Shown here: positions 32,089 through 44,120 of the stretch, one piece after another
How the letters are laid out: every line of letters begins with the position of its first letter
Position numbering within the stretch: position 1 is the first letter of the stretch
Assembly (NCBI GenBank): GCA_963669155.1
Contig: OZ022587.1
Location: 19,703,682 to 19,767,681 of the forward strand
Reading direction: 5' to 3'
From: Arbacia lixula
Taxonomy: Eukaryota > Echinodermata > Echinoidea > Arbacioida > Arbaciidae
DNA: 64,000 nt
Position numbers and translations under genes: made by a program
Notes under the pieces: generated by a model
Database searches by the model: none
The model's input: only the letters and a program-made list of their open reading frames with translations
What the model was told of the DNA's origin: nothing

Positions 32089-33638
32089 TGCTGGTGATGG
32101 TAGTGGTGTGGTTGTGGCCATGCTCTTTGCGTGTTTTGCAAAGTGAATCTAACATTGACATTAGAACATGATAAAGCTATGTACTTCGCTTCCGAAAATG
32201 ATTGTGTTGTGTTTTAATTATGTGGTGGAGTGTAAATACCCTGCGGAGTGTGACGAGTTTGTTCTGTAGTATAAAAACACGGCATTGAATTATTTTTTTC
32301 TGCAATTTGCACCAACATGCTAGCTTTGCACATATTATTACAAGATCATTGAATGTGTCCAGTGGATTCCCCGTCTTCGTCTTATTCCGAAAACTTTGCC
32401 TATTTCTATATGCATGCCTGGCACACATAAGTTCCTCAAGTTTAGCAATTATCTCATGATATTGGCTCATTGGCAGTCGGTGATACTGAGTTGCTTACCA
32501 GTGACTCAGAGTAGCCCTGTATCAGCTCCAAATTTAGACAAACTTGTAACCAGCGCTAACTAGCTTTCATCAATACAATTTTCCAAGCTAGATTAGCTGA
32601 TGATTATTTTTAGGAAGCAACTACAGTCAGTTCGGGGCTAACTGGGAAAGTCACTATTGCTAGCTAGGTTTCATGAATACCAAAAAAGATCCAATTAGCT
32701 AAAGTAAGCAATTTTATGCATTTCTTAGGGCCTAACTATATGCCTAGCAAGTTTTGAAATATGGCCCTAGGTCATGTAGGTTGATAAATAAAACTTAAAG
32801 AAGTACCTGGACCATGAAATACAAAGTTGAAGACGAAGAAATGGGGGAATTAGGAAACTAAGAGGAAGAAGGTAAGCAGGAGAAGAGAATGAAAAGAAAA
32901 CGAAATAGAACGGGAGAAAAATAATGAGGAAGTGAAGAAGAAGGTTAATGCGAAGGAGTAATAGGAAAGGAGGAGAAAGAGAGGAAAAATTATAAAATCA
33001 TAAATAGAGTTATTAGTTTTTTTAATCATACGCCCTCTAAGTGTGCGCTACTTGCAGTCTCTCTTCGCCGACCAACGAACTCTGATCAAATACAGGACCC
33101 ATGCATACGCGCCATACGTACAGCGCCGGTGTATATGTAGCTAGTACGGTCACATGCATAAAGTACATGTACATGTAATAATACAGCTAGCCATATAGGC
33201 GGATCGACATCATATAACATAATAATACCAGTGGGCATAGTTCACCGATCTGGATTGATGATTTCTGCAGTGATCTGAGTCAGAGACGGACTTGTTGTTG
33301 GATTGTAAGTTAGACTTGTCTTGGGTAGAGATAAAGCACCATATTGTCCTGAACTGCAGGAGGCAATTGCTAACTTTTTTTTAGTTATTGATCAATGATT
33401 GGCATGATGAATGTTTGCTTACAAACATGACAAATTACATCAATACATGCAGACTTACATGGCTAGGCTCTCTGGTGGTAGAGATGAAGCTGAGCCTGAA
33501 TTAGACAAGAATAACTGTCTCAATCGAAATTAAATTTTAAGACATATCCCTGAATAGAAACAATAGACTTAAGTTATATCCACACCACACGCAATTCAAG
33601 TTGGCAACGTTCATTGACATTATACCTGTATGGCTAGT
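32089..33638. other. Unassigned intergenic sequence
   Basis: Purine-rich patch at 32830-33000 (GAGGAAGAAGG-like). A 97-codon minus-strand frame at 32177-32470 has no recognisable domain and no good splice sites. ACATGTACATGTA near 33168. Confidence 0.45.
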
Positions 33639-34462
33639 GGCCCATTCTCACCGCGGGGCCCTTAATCGACGCACTTGCAAAAATGCGTATTAGAACAAAA
33701 TGGTAAGCGTATCACGCGTGAGACTACAGAATCACCGTCGGCACAACGGTTTCTGTCATGCTACGCAATTACGAGTCAAAAAAACGCAAGTTTCATCTAA
33801 TTATCGTCTTTTGAAATTTTAAGCTTCAAAAAATCACATTATTCGGTAAATGTCAAAATTATTTGCCGACCAGAAAGTCCGTTTTCTCCAAAATTCCTGC
33901 CGCGCACCCGCTCCGCGATCGCTTCAGTAGCCGAACGGAGAAGTCAGTGTGATCATGATGCACATGCCTTCGGAACTACATCATGCGCGTTCCGAGAAAA
34001 TGCGATCGAAATGAAGACTCTCGTATTATGGCAGTCTCTTTTTTCGGACCTCGTTCCATTAAACATCTAGGGTAGCCTTAAAGAAAATAGAATTCTTCTA
34101 TAAATAGTCCACTTCAAACGTAAATCACATGAACAAGCAAACTACAAATTTCTTTTTTTTTTCTTTTTCATTCAAATCACCAAGTCACCATAAAATCGAA
34201 CACATAATCGATCAGGAATAAGCCCATTGACAATACACGTAAACGGTGCGGCGTTTAAGGGCCACAACTGTATCATCGACAAATATTGACAGGGTAACAG
34301 TTTTGCACTGAAAATACATTTATTCGCAAGTGCTTACTCAAAATGTCTCTGTAATATGATTTTGAAAATATAAAGCATGAAAGTAAGTGTGATTTATTGT
34401 AAGAGTTTATCGAAATACGTATTTGTTTTCGTTTCAAATCGTAAGTGCGGCGAGAATGGCCC
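33639..34462. repeat. Inverted-repeat element, GGCCCATTCTC ends
   Basis: Left end GGCCCATTCTCACCGC, right end GCGGCGAGAATGGCCC. A second inner pair of inverted blocks (GGGGCCCTTAATCGACGCAC near 33656 and CGGCGTTTAAGGGCC near 34250) suggests a nested or doubled terminus. No transposase found in between. Confidence 0.5.
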
Positions 34463-34872
34463 ACCCATCATATAATTATCAGCAGGGGCGTTCAGGATCG
34501 AGCCAGACATGCCAGATGCAATCTCAGCGGATCCAACACAACGTCCTACACTGTACAGAGACTGATTTTTTGGTGTAAGCCTGAATAGACCGAAAAATCA
34601 GTCACTGTTGTGTAGATCTATTCGCTAGTGTAAGTTACATACAGACACATACATGTACGTTGTTGAATCCGCATGGAGAGTGAGAGTGCATCTGGCTCCG
34701 GGGGTATGTCCAAAAATTTAATTATGATTAAAGAATGCCCCAAATGAAATGGTTATTCCTGTCTAGCTGTGACTGTGTCGTGAAATATGAAGACTGTGTA
34801 TCGTGTGAATGATTTTTGGTTAGTTTCACCAGGCGTGAATCATATTGATATTTAACCTCTGCTCATTGGGGC

Positions 34873-35114
34873 CTACACTCCAGCTCAAAGGAATTGGAAT
34901 TGGCATAGGGAAAAGAAAAGGGAAGAAAGGGAAGGAGCCTCAGTTTTATACCGCGATACATTTTGTCCAGTTCAGCATGAAACCAGATGCTTTTTAGGCT
35001 GAAGCATCTTGTTTCATGCTGAACTGGACAAAATATACCGCGGTTTGAAACTGTGGCTCCCTCCCTTTCTTCCCTTTCCCTTTCCCTATGTCAATTCCTT
35101 TGAACTGTAGTGTA
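34873..35114. repeat. CTACAGCTCAAAGGAATTGG hairpin MITE, copy 3
   Basis: Complete, starting TACACTCCAGCTCAAAGG and ending GAACTGTAGTGTA. Confidence 0.9.
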
Positions 35115-37148
35115 CCTTTTACGTCCCTCTCCGAAAAGACTCTGTACCTTTGTCTTTGCCAATTTAATAGTACTCCTGTTAGTCTGTTGGTCTGTTAGTC
35201 TGTTACAAAAAAGGTTCAAGTTATGGTTTAACCTGTTCTCATTTCTTTATTTCTGCATGAATTGTGTTTATACTTGATACAAATGATAATTTGACACTTG
35301 TGCCCACCAAAATTAATTATATTTCACAATAATACAATTCAGAATTTGTTTGGCCTGCTTGCCTAGCGTCTGCGCTATCTAGCTGCGAACATCGGTACAT
35401 CACTGTTGCATATGCAGTGAGACGTTCGCTAACATCGCATCACAACACCATAAACACAAAGTGTTTCCGTGTTCACGGTTTCATGTATGCCGCCATCATG
35501 CTGCCGGAGATCAAAGAAATGGAATGAATGAAAAAAATGAAATTTGCGAGTTTGAGCTTTTTCATCAGCGGCATTTTTTAGTTGTCTCGGACAAATACTA
35601 CTCCTGGGCATAGTCCCATACATATGTGTACATACATATAACATGTTGGTTTGAAAGACCCGGACTTTGTCGAGATTTTCAAGAAAAAAAAAACGTTACT
35701 TATCCACCAATCAGTACGGTATGCTGTGTGTGTGTTCTGTTTTTTTTTTTTTTTTTTTTTGGGGGGGAATAACCAATAAAAGATGGCAAAATAAACAAGT
35801 CTTTTTGTAATGCTTTCCTTTATTTATTGGGACCAGTAAATTTTAGGTTGGGACCAGTAAAAAATTGAAAAACTGGGTATCTACTGGTCTGGGTCCAACA
35901 TGATCAGGTCGGATCAGAAGAAAAAATGGTTAGTGTGGAGCCCTGCTGTGGGGCGCAATTAAGCCACACCCTGTTGGTTACTGCAGTTCCATAGCAAATT
36001 TTGACATCCTAACTGGACCAGGGATCACAAAGCTCAAAAATCTATCCGTGAACAACAGGGTTAAGAGAGCTGATCACCAGACTTCATGTTTGTTTTGGAA
36101 CTACATACGTATTCAATAGAACAATCTCATGCATGCACATGTCCAAGTGTGTATGCTTTTTATGATCTCTAGAACAGAGAGTGGTGTCCACTCAATCAGA
36201 AATGCATCCGCAAAGTGATTGATTGTACATATATTCATATTAATTATTAATAATCCTTTGTACAGCAACTGTCGTGGTCGAGTTTTTCACTCTTTAATTT
36301 TGATTGCTGTGATAGTAGATGAAAGTGTTTCATCATGGAGGAAGACAAATGCCCGTGCGCCACACCCCCTATCCTGAATACAATTGTTTGTGTAACATAC
36401 AAACAAAATGTCACATACAAGCACACACATACACTGTACACAGAGAAATGTCACACGTTTTACTAACATGTACAGTCTACACTTGCACTGAACAGTGTTT
36501 ATGTTCAATCATGTTTGGAGCATGGAATATACAGAGTGATAATCACGTCAGTCAAGGTATTCATAGTACGGTCCATGTTGGTATGAGTATCACATGCATC
36601 ACATACTTACATGTAGTGCTTAAAAAGAGCTTTTACTACCTTTGTACTGCTTTCATGACCTAATCCTATGTCAAAGCTGTATCCTATACCTCTTTCATAC
36701 TGGCATCGAAAAGTACATGTACTTTCTGTTCATTGTACCTTTTACTACATGTACTTATGCTTTCAAGTGGTATGATAATGGTATGATACTACTTTGGCTT
36801 ATTATGTGAAAGTGGTAAATCAGTAATGGTGTATCGACTCATTTTGTTTTTGTTTTCCTGAAGCAAAACAGAGAGTATGCCAATGACTTTGATTGTAATT
36901 TCCCCTCTGATTGCATGCTAATGTTTTGGTGAGAAGCCATCTAAATGCTGAATGACTCTGTCAGCCTGCATTTATAATTTAGCGAAAAGTCTGGTTTGTG
37001 TATTGAAGCTGCAGTGGGCTTCATAAATCTTTTTTCAATATATTTATAGAGTTGTTATGCAAATTGGACATTTTTGTGTCTTCATTAGAGAACAAGCTAG
37101 CAAATCCTCATGTTAATCGTATTCCATCCAATGTCCTTTTCCCTACAG
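35115..37148. other. Unassigned, possible intron
   Basis: T20/G7 tract at 35741-35767; a local repeat of GGGACCAGTAAA near 35830-35870. No coding exon. May be intronic if the exon-like segments at 37149 and 59448 belong to the JAK gene. Confidence 0.4.
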
Positions 37149-37220
37149 GCAAACAACATCTTCTTCCTTGTGTTGAAGCCTGAGGTGTGTACCTTGTAGC
37201 TGGTCATTGTGACAGTGAAG
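37149..37220 (+). other. Candidate noncoding (5' UTR) exon
   Basis: A pyrimidine-rich acceptor (TGTCCTTTTCCCTACAG) and a consensus donor (GAAG|GTGAGT) bracket 72 bp containing stops in frame. On the same strand as, and 25 kb upstream of, the JAK coding exon. Most of it and its donor are repeated by the 161-bp tandem duplication that follows. Confidence 0.3.
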
Positions 37221-37481
37221 GTGAGTTTCTCCTTTCCAGTTGATACCAGCTAGCCACTCTGTGGACATGTACGTCTTTATTTTTCATGTACAGATATTTT
37301 CGTGAATGAAGGGGTTGTAGGTTGTACCTTGAGTTGAAGCCTGAGGTGTGTACCTTGTAGCTGGTCATTGTGACAGTGAAGGTGAGTTTCTCCTTTCCAG
37401 TTGATACCAGGTAGCCACTCTGTGGATATGTATGTCTTTATTTTTCATGTACAGATATTTTCGTGAATGAAGGGATTGTAG
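37173..37481. repeat. 161-bp tandem duplication
   Basis: Units start TTGAAGCCTGAGGTGTGTAC at 37173 and 37334 and are over 95% alike, so the duplication is recent. Each unit contains the GAAG|GTGAGT donor-like site. Confidence 0.9.
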
Positions 37482-37854
37482 ACATTGCGTGGGTTGTTGT
37501 TTTTGCTTATGACACCCAGCGTTTATGCTAGTAATGCATGCACTGCTCCAAGGCCCGCTGTAGATATATGTACACAAGCAAATGAGTTAAAACAAACTTC
37601 AGTCGCCCATGTTATCGTTGATGCTCTATGCCCGTGGTTCATGTATGTATAGAGTACCAAAGTGGTGTCGTCATATATGAGCATGTTGTCAAGACAATTG
37701 GCTCTAAATAAACTCATTCCAGGAAGAGGTTTAGCGGTCCGATATTGTCTATCAATTTACAAAGAAATTTAAGATTTCTTTGTAAATTGAAACTACCCCA
37801 GAAAGCCCTTTCACTAAAAATCTAGCCGAATTGTCCCTACGGTGGACTACTCAT

Positions 37855-38081
37855 GCATATTAATGAGTCAGATGAAATGAGACTCTTTCTGGTATTTGTT
37901 ACCATGTTGTCGTGTGCTTGACCTGTGAACTAGAAATAGCTTGCGTGGTTAAGTCGCTGCCCGTTAAGCAGTAGATTGCAGGTTCAAATCTCGCCTGGTT
38001 CCAAGATTTTTGTCTGACTTGTTTTTTGTTCATTTACAGGATGGAGCATACTATCCTCACTACTGGGTGTATGCCTAAAAT
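37855..38081 (+). repeat. tRNA-related repeat (SINE-like), copy 2
   Basis: Matches 26143-26363 inverted. Within it 37927-38003 nearly folds as a tRNA: the GAACTAG and CTGGTTC acceptor arms pair, D, anticodon and T arms form, and the anticodon position reads GTT. Three extra bases after the acceptor stem, C at position 33 and an A-C mismatch in the T arm argue against a working tRNA-Asn. Confidence 0.65.
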
Positions 38082-38235
38082 ATTTTTGTGTGTGATTAAT
38101 TTGCAACCATACAGTGATTCGCAAAATGTACAAAAGTCAAACCTTCACGAAAGTAATAGCTTGTATATAAACATTATTTAATTTCATACTTGGATCCGGT
38201 GAAACACATGCTTAGCATTTGTCTTTGTAAGTAAG

Positions 38236-39100
38236 TGGAGAACCCATTCTAAACCCCTATTTCAAGAATTCAAGATCTTGACTGTGTATCAAGTACATAA
38301 TCAAGCGATGTTAGCATTTATGTATGATTTAGTCAACAATAATTTACCTCACTCCTTAATAGATTACTGTCAATTTATCACCCATGAATATTCTACTAGA
38401 CAAAAAGAGAAAGGACACTATCGCCCTTACAGATTTAAAACTAATCAAGGCAAATTCTCATTATCATATGAAGGTGTAATTGCGTGGAATAATCTGCCTA
38501 ACAGTCTAAAACAAAAGAAAACAAAATGTGCTTTCAGGAAACATATTTCGACTTCCTTGCTTCATGAAGATTTATTTATTCAGAACTACATGTACCTGCA
38601 TATACCACTCTGATATGTTAACTATAGTACACTTTATTATGTTTGTCTTTGTTAACTGGAGTAAAGTTAATTACTTTACTCGAAATAGACAAATGTAGAT
38701 TTATATCATTTATATCCCCATTATAAGTAGATGTCTTCAATAAGTATGTACATACATGTACATTGTGTATCATTGTAGAGATAGTATACACACATCCATA
38801 TATCACTTTTTTTTATATTACTTTTTGCACAAAGAGTTTTGACAATCTAGTCAATATAGATGAAGGAAATGATATCTTGCCAAATATGTTTACTATGAGG
38901 GCCAGACTCGACTAGCACTTGTGCTATTTTTTGGTCCTTATTAGCAACGCCTATACATGATTGTATAAGTACATCTATACTAAAAAATCTACGAAAATTC
39001 TTGTTATTATATTTGTTAAGTATTGATATTGCTGTACAAATACTCATATTATTATTGTTGTTGTTGTTAATAAAACCATATCATATCATATATCATATCA
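38236..39100 (+). pseudogene. CR1/L2-like LINE 3' end, 5'-truncated
   Basis: A frame ending at 38613 reads PLFQEFKILTVYQVHNQAML, then STRQKEKGHYRPYRFKTNQG and IAWNNLPNSL: the last ~120 residues of a CR1/L2-type reverse transcriptase ORF. A 3' UTR of about 490 bp follows and ends in ATATC/ATATCAT units at 39075-39100, a typical microsatellite-like LINE tail. Severe 5' truncation is normal for such insertions. The C-terminal frame itself is open. Confidence 0.75.
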
Positions 39101-39177
39101 AGTAAAATGGCGTACTAGTAAGTGATATTCAGATTACATTAAAGCATTTTACTGTAGCAAGCTGTCTCCTGCCAACG

Positions 39178-39406
39178 TACTCTACAGCTCAAAGGTATTG
39201 GCACCGGTAAAGGGAAGAAAGGGAAGCAGCCGCAGTTTTAAACCACGGTTTACTTTGTCCAATTCAGCATGAAACACAATGCTGTAGCCTAAAAAGTACA
39301 TCGTGTCTCATGCTGAACTGGACAAAATACCGCGGTTTAAAATTGAGGCCCCTTCCCTTTCTTCCCTTTCCCTTTCCCTATGTCAATTCCTTTGGGCTGT
39401 AGTGCA
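39178..39406. repeat. CTACAGCTCAAAGGAATTGG hairpin MITE, copy 4
   Basis: Both arms recognisable (CTACAGCTCAAAGGTATTGG to CCTTTGGGCTGTAGTG). Confidence 0.85.
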
Positions 39407-39819
39407 CATGAAGACCATGAATCGTGTCAAGAACACTTGTAATATCCCTTCAGAGCGGTTTGCATGCAATGAAGTACTGAATGTCTGTAATGGCCACCTG
39501 TTCACTATGGCAATTCATTGTGTTTTCCTTGGTGTGTTTTTTGACTGGACTGTGATACATGTATCAAGGAAAAAGGCCTCCGTAAAACTGCTCTCAAAGG
39601 AAAGCTCAGTCTCTTGGGTTCAAGAATGTGGAGGTTTTGGATGACCCACAAAAAACCTCGAAATCTAGCGATCGATTAACTGTATATTTCCGCTCAAAGT
39701 CAATTTCCAGCTCTATAATTGTGAGAAAAGGTCTTTTAATCTATTCACTTCCATGTTTTTTTGTAGATTTTCTGTTTTTTTCTGTTTTTTGTAGATTTGT
39801 TAAAACAAAATTGTATTTA

Positions 39820-40245
39820 TTTGTCCGACAAAAGAGCTACCCTCTCTTTAGTGCTAACCCAGTATTGAATAATGTGTATTGATTGCTCCAGGTCAGTACA
39901 TCCTGTATAATGTAGGTCGCAATAATACTGGTACATTGCTATTGCCTGGCTGTTTACATAACATGTATTCACACTGCATTACATACAGTGCATTTTTCAC
40001 ACTGTTTACACCGCAAAGGAGAACCGTGGGTATTTTCCCTCCATTTTCTGTGGTTTTTACCAATTTTTTTTTTTTTTTAATCGGCAAAAGGGCTACTCTG
40101 TCTTTAATGTTACCCCAGTATATCAAATTGAATAATGTGTATCGATTCCCCCAGGTCAGTACATCCTGTCTTGTACATATGTAGGTCGCAATAATACTGG
40201 TACATTGCTGTTGCATGGATGTTTACATGTATTCACACTTCCTTA
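39820..40245. repeat. Imperfect tandem duplication (~262-bp spacing)
   Basis: CCAGGTCAGTACATCCTGT occurs at 39889 and 40151, each followed by GTAGGTCGCAATAATACTGG and TACATTGCT, and preceded by related sequence. Copies have diverged by indels. Confidence 0.7.
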
Positions 40246-40639
40246 CATATATTCGTACTGTAGATGGGTCATTCCAACAGGTTGGGAAAAGTTATCAATA
40301 TCAATGAGTCTGCACATGTCAATCGGAAATCGGAAAATTTAACCTATGACCTCGTATGCACTGGTCCAAAATGGTGCCTCACAAGGAAAATCCACTTCAG
40401 CACTTGGCTGCATTTATTTTACTGTTTTTAAACTCAAGTGTTCAATTTTGGGGCAGCGATAGCAATGGCAGGGCACAGAAAGCGCGAAGGAGTCACGTTT
40501 CAAGGTTTGTTCGAAATATGCAATGACAGGCATGTATTTTCACACGCACCGGTGACCCCTACTCCCGCCAGACCCGATATGCTTTTCGCTGTGTGTTTCT
40601 ACAGTTACATGTAAGTTAAATGGATTAACATGGCAATAA

Positions 40640-41135
40640 CCACCTTTATATACCTCATACATAGATTCCTCTCATCTGATTGGTTAAAAGTAGAGTCATC
40701 GAAATAGCTGTGCCCCCGTTTTTAACAAGATGACGTCAAAATTAACTGTACCCGGGGCATGGCAATCGACTGTGCCCGGAAAATAATAAGACAACCTCAA
40801 CACCGCGCGATATCGCTCGTGTGTGCGCAATCCCTGTACGCGCAATGAGTGTTGATTTACATGCCTATTACATGCTATCTTGTAGGCCTTGTCAGTTCAG
40901 GAAATCTTTTAACCAATCGATGAGAAGAATCTATACATTCGGTTTATAAAACAAATATTGACTGCTTAATATTCGGGGCACAGTTAAAATCATAGGCCCT
41001 CGGTGATGTCAAAACCATGACTATGCCCTCAGCTTCGCTTCGGGCATAGTCATGGTTTTGACATCATCTTGGGCTTATAATTTTAACTGTGCCCCTCATA
41101 GCAGTCAATATTTGTATACTGGAAGGTGGTCATGA
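40640..41135. repeat. Inverted-repeat element containing a perfect 24-bp hairpin
   Basis: Outer ends AACCACCTTTATATACC and GTATACTGGAAGGTGGTCATG are imperfect inverted copies. Inside, 40950-41118 forms a ~78-bp armed hairpin. Its core arms at 41005-41028 and 41042-41065 are a perfect 24-bp match (GATGTCAAAACCATGACTAT..., loop TCAGCTTCGCTTC). No coding capacity. Confidence 0.65.
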
Positions 41136-43191
41136 GAAACTGTATTTGGTCAGATATGGTTATCAATAAACCGCATCGCGTCTGTGTCTACAGGAAAGTT
41201 TTCCGGAATTCTGGATACTTACGACTTTCTGTAGAAACACACCCAATGTTTCAAGAGGCTCCCTGGAAACTTTCTTCCAGACTTGCATTGGTAATATAGT
41301 ATTATTAGGGTTATCGGTATATGAACAGGGCTATAGAGGAATAGTGTGACATGAAAACAGTTTCAAATCAGTCAACTAAATTTTCAAAAACACTACAATA
41401 GAATTACATATACATTTCAACACGATATCTAGGAAGTATACTAGTCCAAAATCAGTGGTGAAATTACTTTTCCGATATCGCATAGCTTGGCTCGTCACCG
41501 GGCCCTGCAACTTACTTTTAGAAGATTAACAAACAATGTGTCGATGTTACATCACCATATTTTCTCGACGCACCTTTAGATATGTCCATCTGATGACATT
41601 TTGAAGGATCTGCACATCTTGGCCGACATAGATACATGTACATATGTACATACATGTAGAAGATATCTGCTATTCACAAATAGCAATGAGACAACTCATT
41701 TTAAAGTTTTAAATTTGCCCTTCCTTGTCACACAACCATGTGCCAACCTGGTGGTATGACCCATGTACATGTACGCTTGAGCCTATTTGCAAAGGACAAC
41801 CGTGCCGTGGGTGGACGGTGGATCATGCTGTCATAGCAGGATCCATGATCTGCCCAGTGCCACTCACTGGGCGTATACCTGCAGTGAGATAGCTTGGTCT
41901 CTCATGTTTTTTCCAGAGGTCCTGTTGTCATGATCCAGGAGGTTAAAGCAGTCAAAGATTTTGCATGCTACCACAAAGTGTACGATCATTCTCTACATGT
42001 AGCTGGTGATATTTAAGTTTCAACAGAAAAATCAGATCCAACATTACCTTCGAAATTTTGTAGATTTCATGATCACACTGAAATTAGAAAACAAGTTCCA
42101 GCGAATTAGACATTGATTTCTAGCGTGCTATCTTGCTGCGTTTACACTTCAAGAGTTGATATGCATTTAATACCATGCTGTCTCTTGTGGACCACTCCCA
42201 AGTGGTGCTCCAGAGGCACGCCATTTTGGCTCGGCGTGGCTCGCTGTTGGACCTACATGTACATGTAAGACTGGGAGGCGGTCCAAGTAAGTGACCGGAA
42301 ACCTTCCGCTATACTAAGCTCCGTTCCAGTCAGTGGCCTGTTTTCTGGTTTGATGTAAAAACTGGAAAAAGTACGAGATCGCTGCTTGTTTCTTTCTTTA
42401 ATTTGGGAAAATATTAGTGTAAAATGAGATTATTCTCTTGACAATGTTTCTGTTAATGTTTAATTATAAAATAATATCTAAGATGCTGGGTTTTGGCACA
42501 TTAGAAACGACCTGCATGTACATGTATCTGAGCTACATTGTCCATGTACAAACTGTATGTCGTCAAAACATTATCGACGTATATAAAAGAGAGAATACAC
42601 AGACTGTTGCAGCTCACATTGCGTAGTGAACAGCACATGTCTACTTGTAGGAAAGTTTGCATTCAGTGTATTTATACACACAACACTACACAACCTTAAT
42701 TATTTGATGAAGTGACACTGATTCTTTAAGGTCGTTGGCAGTGATTTGGAATTCCCTTGTGTAAGTAATTGGAATTGCCACACAAGGAATATTAAACTGT
42801 ACATGTAGGCTATGTGACCATCACATTCTTTAGCCTATAACCTACACATATCATGTAATTACCATGCAGTCTATCTACATGTAGCCTTGATAAACTTAAT
42901 TTCAGTGCACCCCTGTATGGGCAATTTGTTTATTGCACAAGCTTACATGTATGCTGAACCAAGGTGTGTTTATTCTATCATGAATGGTCTATTTTTACCG
43001 AGAGCTATTTTGGGAACACTTCAATGACATTTAATTCTCCCCACTCATACAAACGCCAGTACTTAGGCAGGGCCATGATGCTTGAGGAGACACACGTATG
43101 TAGTTCACTGCACTTCGGTAGATATATGTACTCACTAGCCTGTATTCTGTACAGAGGATTCACACAAGCAGTGTACAGACTAAACCTGATC
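41136..43191. other. Unassigned intergenic or intronic sequence
   Basis: No exon or complete element found. Many ACATGTACATGTA-type palindromes (41633-41652, 42255-42270, 42515-42530). Short inverted GGAATTCCCTTGTGT/ACACAAGGAAT near 42750-42792. Confidence 0.4.
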
Positions 43192-43345
43192 CCCGTTGCA
43201 TAAAACTTACCATTAACGGCAAATTTGCTATCAATGGCAACTTCTATGGAAACCTTGAATTTGATTGGCTGTCCAGTGATACCATGGGAGTTACATGTAC
43301 CATTGATGGTGGAGTTACCATTAATGGTAAGTTTTATGCAACGGG
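43192..43345. repeat. Hairpin MITE, CCCGTTGCATAAAACTTACC ends
   Basis: 154 bp; the right end GGTAAGTTTTATGCAACGGG is the exact inverse of the left 20 bp. Arms stay similar inward (CCATTAACGG/CCATTAATGG). Confidence 0.9.
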
Positions 43346-44118
43346 ACGCTGGACTTACTGTATGGGACACCAAATAAAACAACAAGAACATGAAACATTA
43401 TTATTAATTCAATATGAGTGATTTTGTCTTCGGAGTTTGTCCACATAGCAATTACAGCAAATAATTGAAATCACCTGTTGTTGTGATGGAAGTCAATGAT
43501 TTTGTGACAGCACCATATGATTTTACGCCCCATGAACCACCATTGCGAATATGGGCCCATTTCAGTAAAAGCAGTTTAGTGACATTGAAGGTTTTTCCAT
43601 GCATGTTATAGATAGTGTGTTCCTTTGATAAAAATCACAAAACTCTGCATGGATCAACAATACTCCCAGAATGATTAATAAGGTGAAATCTGACAGTCAT
43701 AGCCTTACAAGCATTATCATGAAAATTGGAAAGCTTTCCTTATTTTACATTTGAAGCAACCTCTTCTGTAGAGCTTCCATCGTCTACATTCATACCGTAT
43801 ATATTCTCTGGTCACTGCAACGGTCAGCAGTCACAATGTTTCCAAAAATCTTTTGGGTTGTATACATGTATATTTGCCTAGCAACTTTTATTTCATGCTG
43901 GCAAATGTAGAAACATTGCAATTTTTTGCTTTCCTGGTAAACAATTATTAACAATGTGATGGTGGCTAGTCAAGTAAAAATTATCCATGACTGTGTTGAA
44001 GCCACTTTTTGTATGAATGCTTATTTGAGCAAATTGCTTTTTGTGCTTTTTGGTTTCATGGAATTATAGGAGATGTGGCTTTCTCTGCATTTCCTTTGAA
44101 AATATGACGTCTTTAAAA
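43346..44118. other. Unassigned sequence
   Basis: Nothing recognisable in 770 bp. Confidence 0.5.
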
Positions 44119-44120
44119 TA

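Noticed and set aside
32177-32470. 97-codon minus-strand frame with a helical, charged start
   Set aside because: No domain, no acceptor or donor that fits, and length within chance for this base composition.
37173-37481. CRISPR-like or satellite array
   Set aside because: Only two 161-bp units with no spacers; a simple tandem duplication in a eukaryotic genome.
37927-38003. tRNA-Asn(GTT) gene
   Set aside because: Three extra bases after the acceptor stem, C at position 33, a T-arm mismatch, and a second copy with the same flanks at 26143-26363 point to a tRNA-related repeat.
43005-43391. 128-codon minus-strand frame
   Set aside because: Its middle is the 43192-43345 hairpin MITE read through; not a gene.
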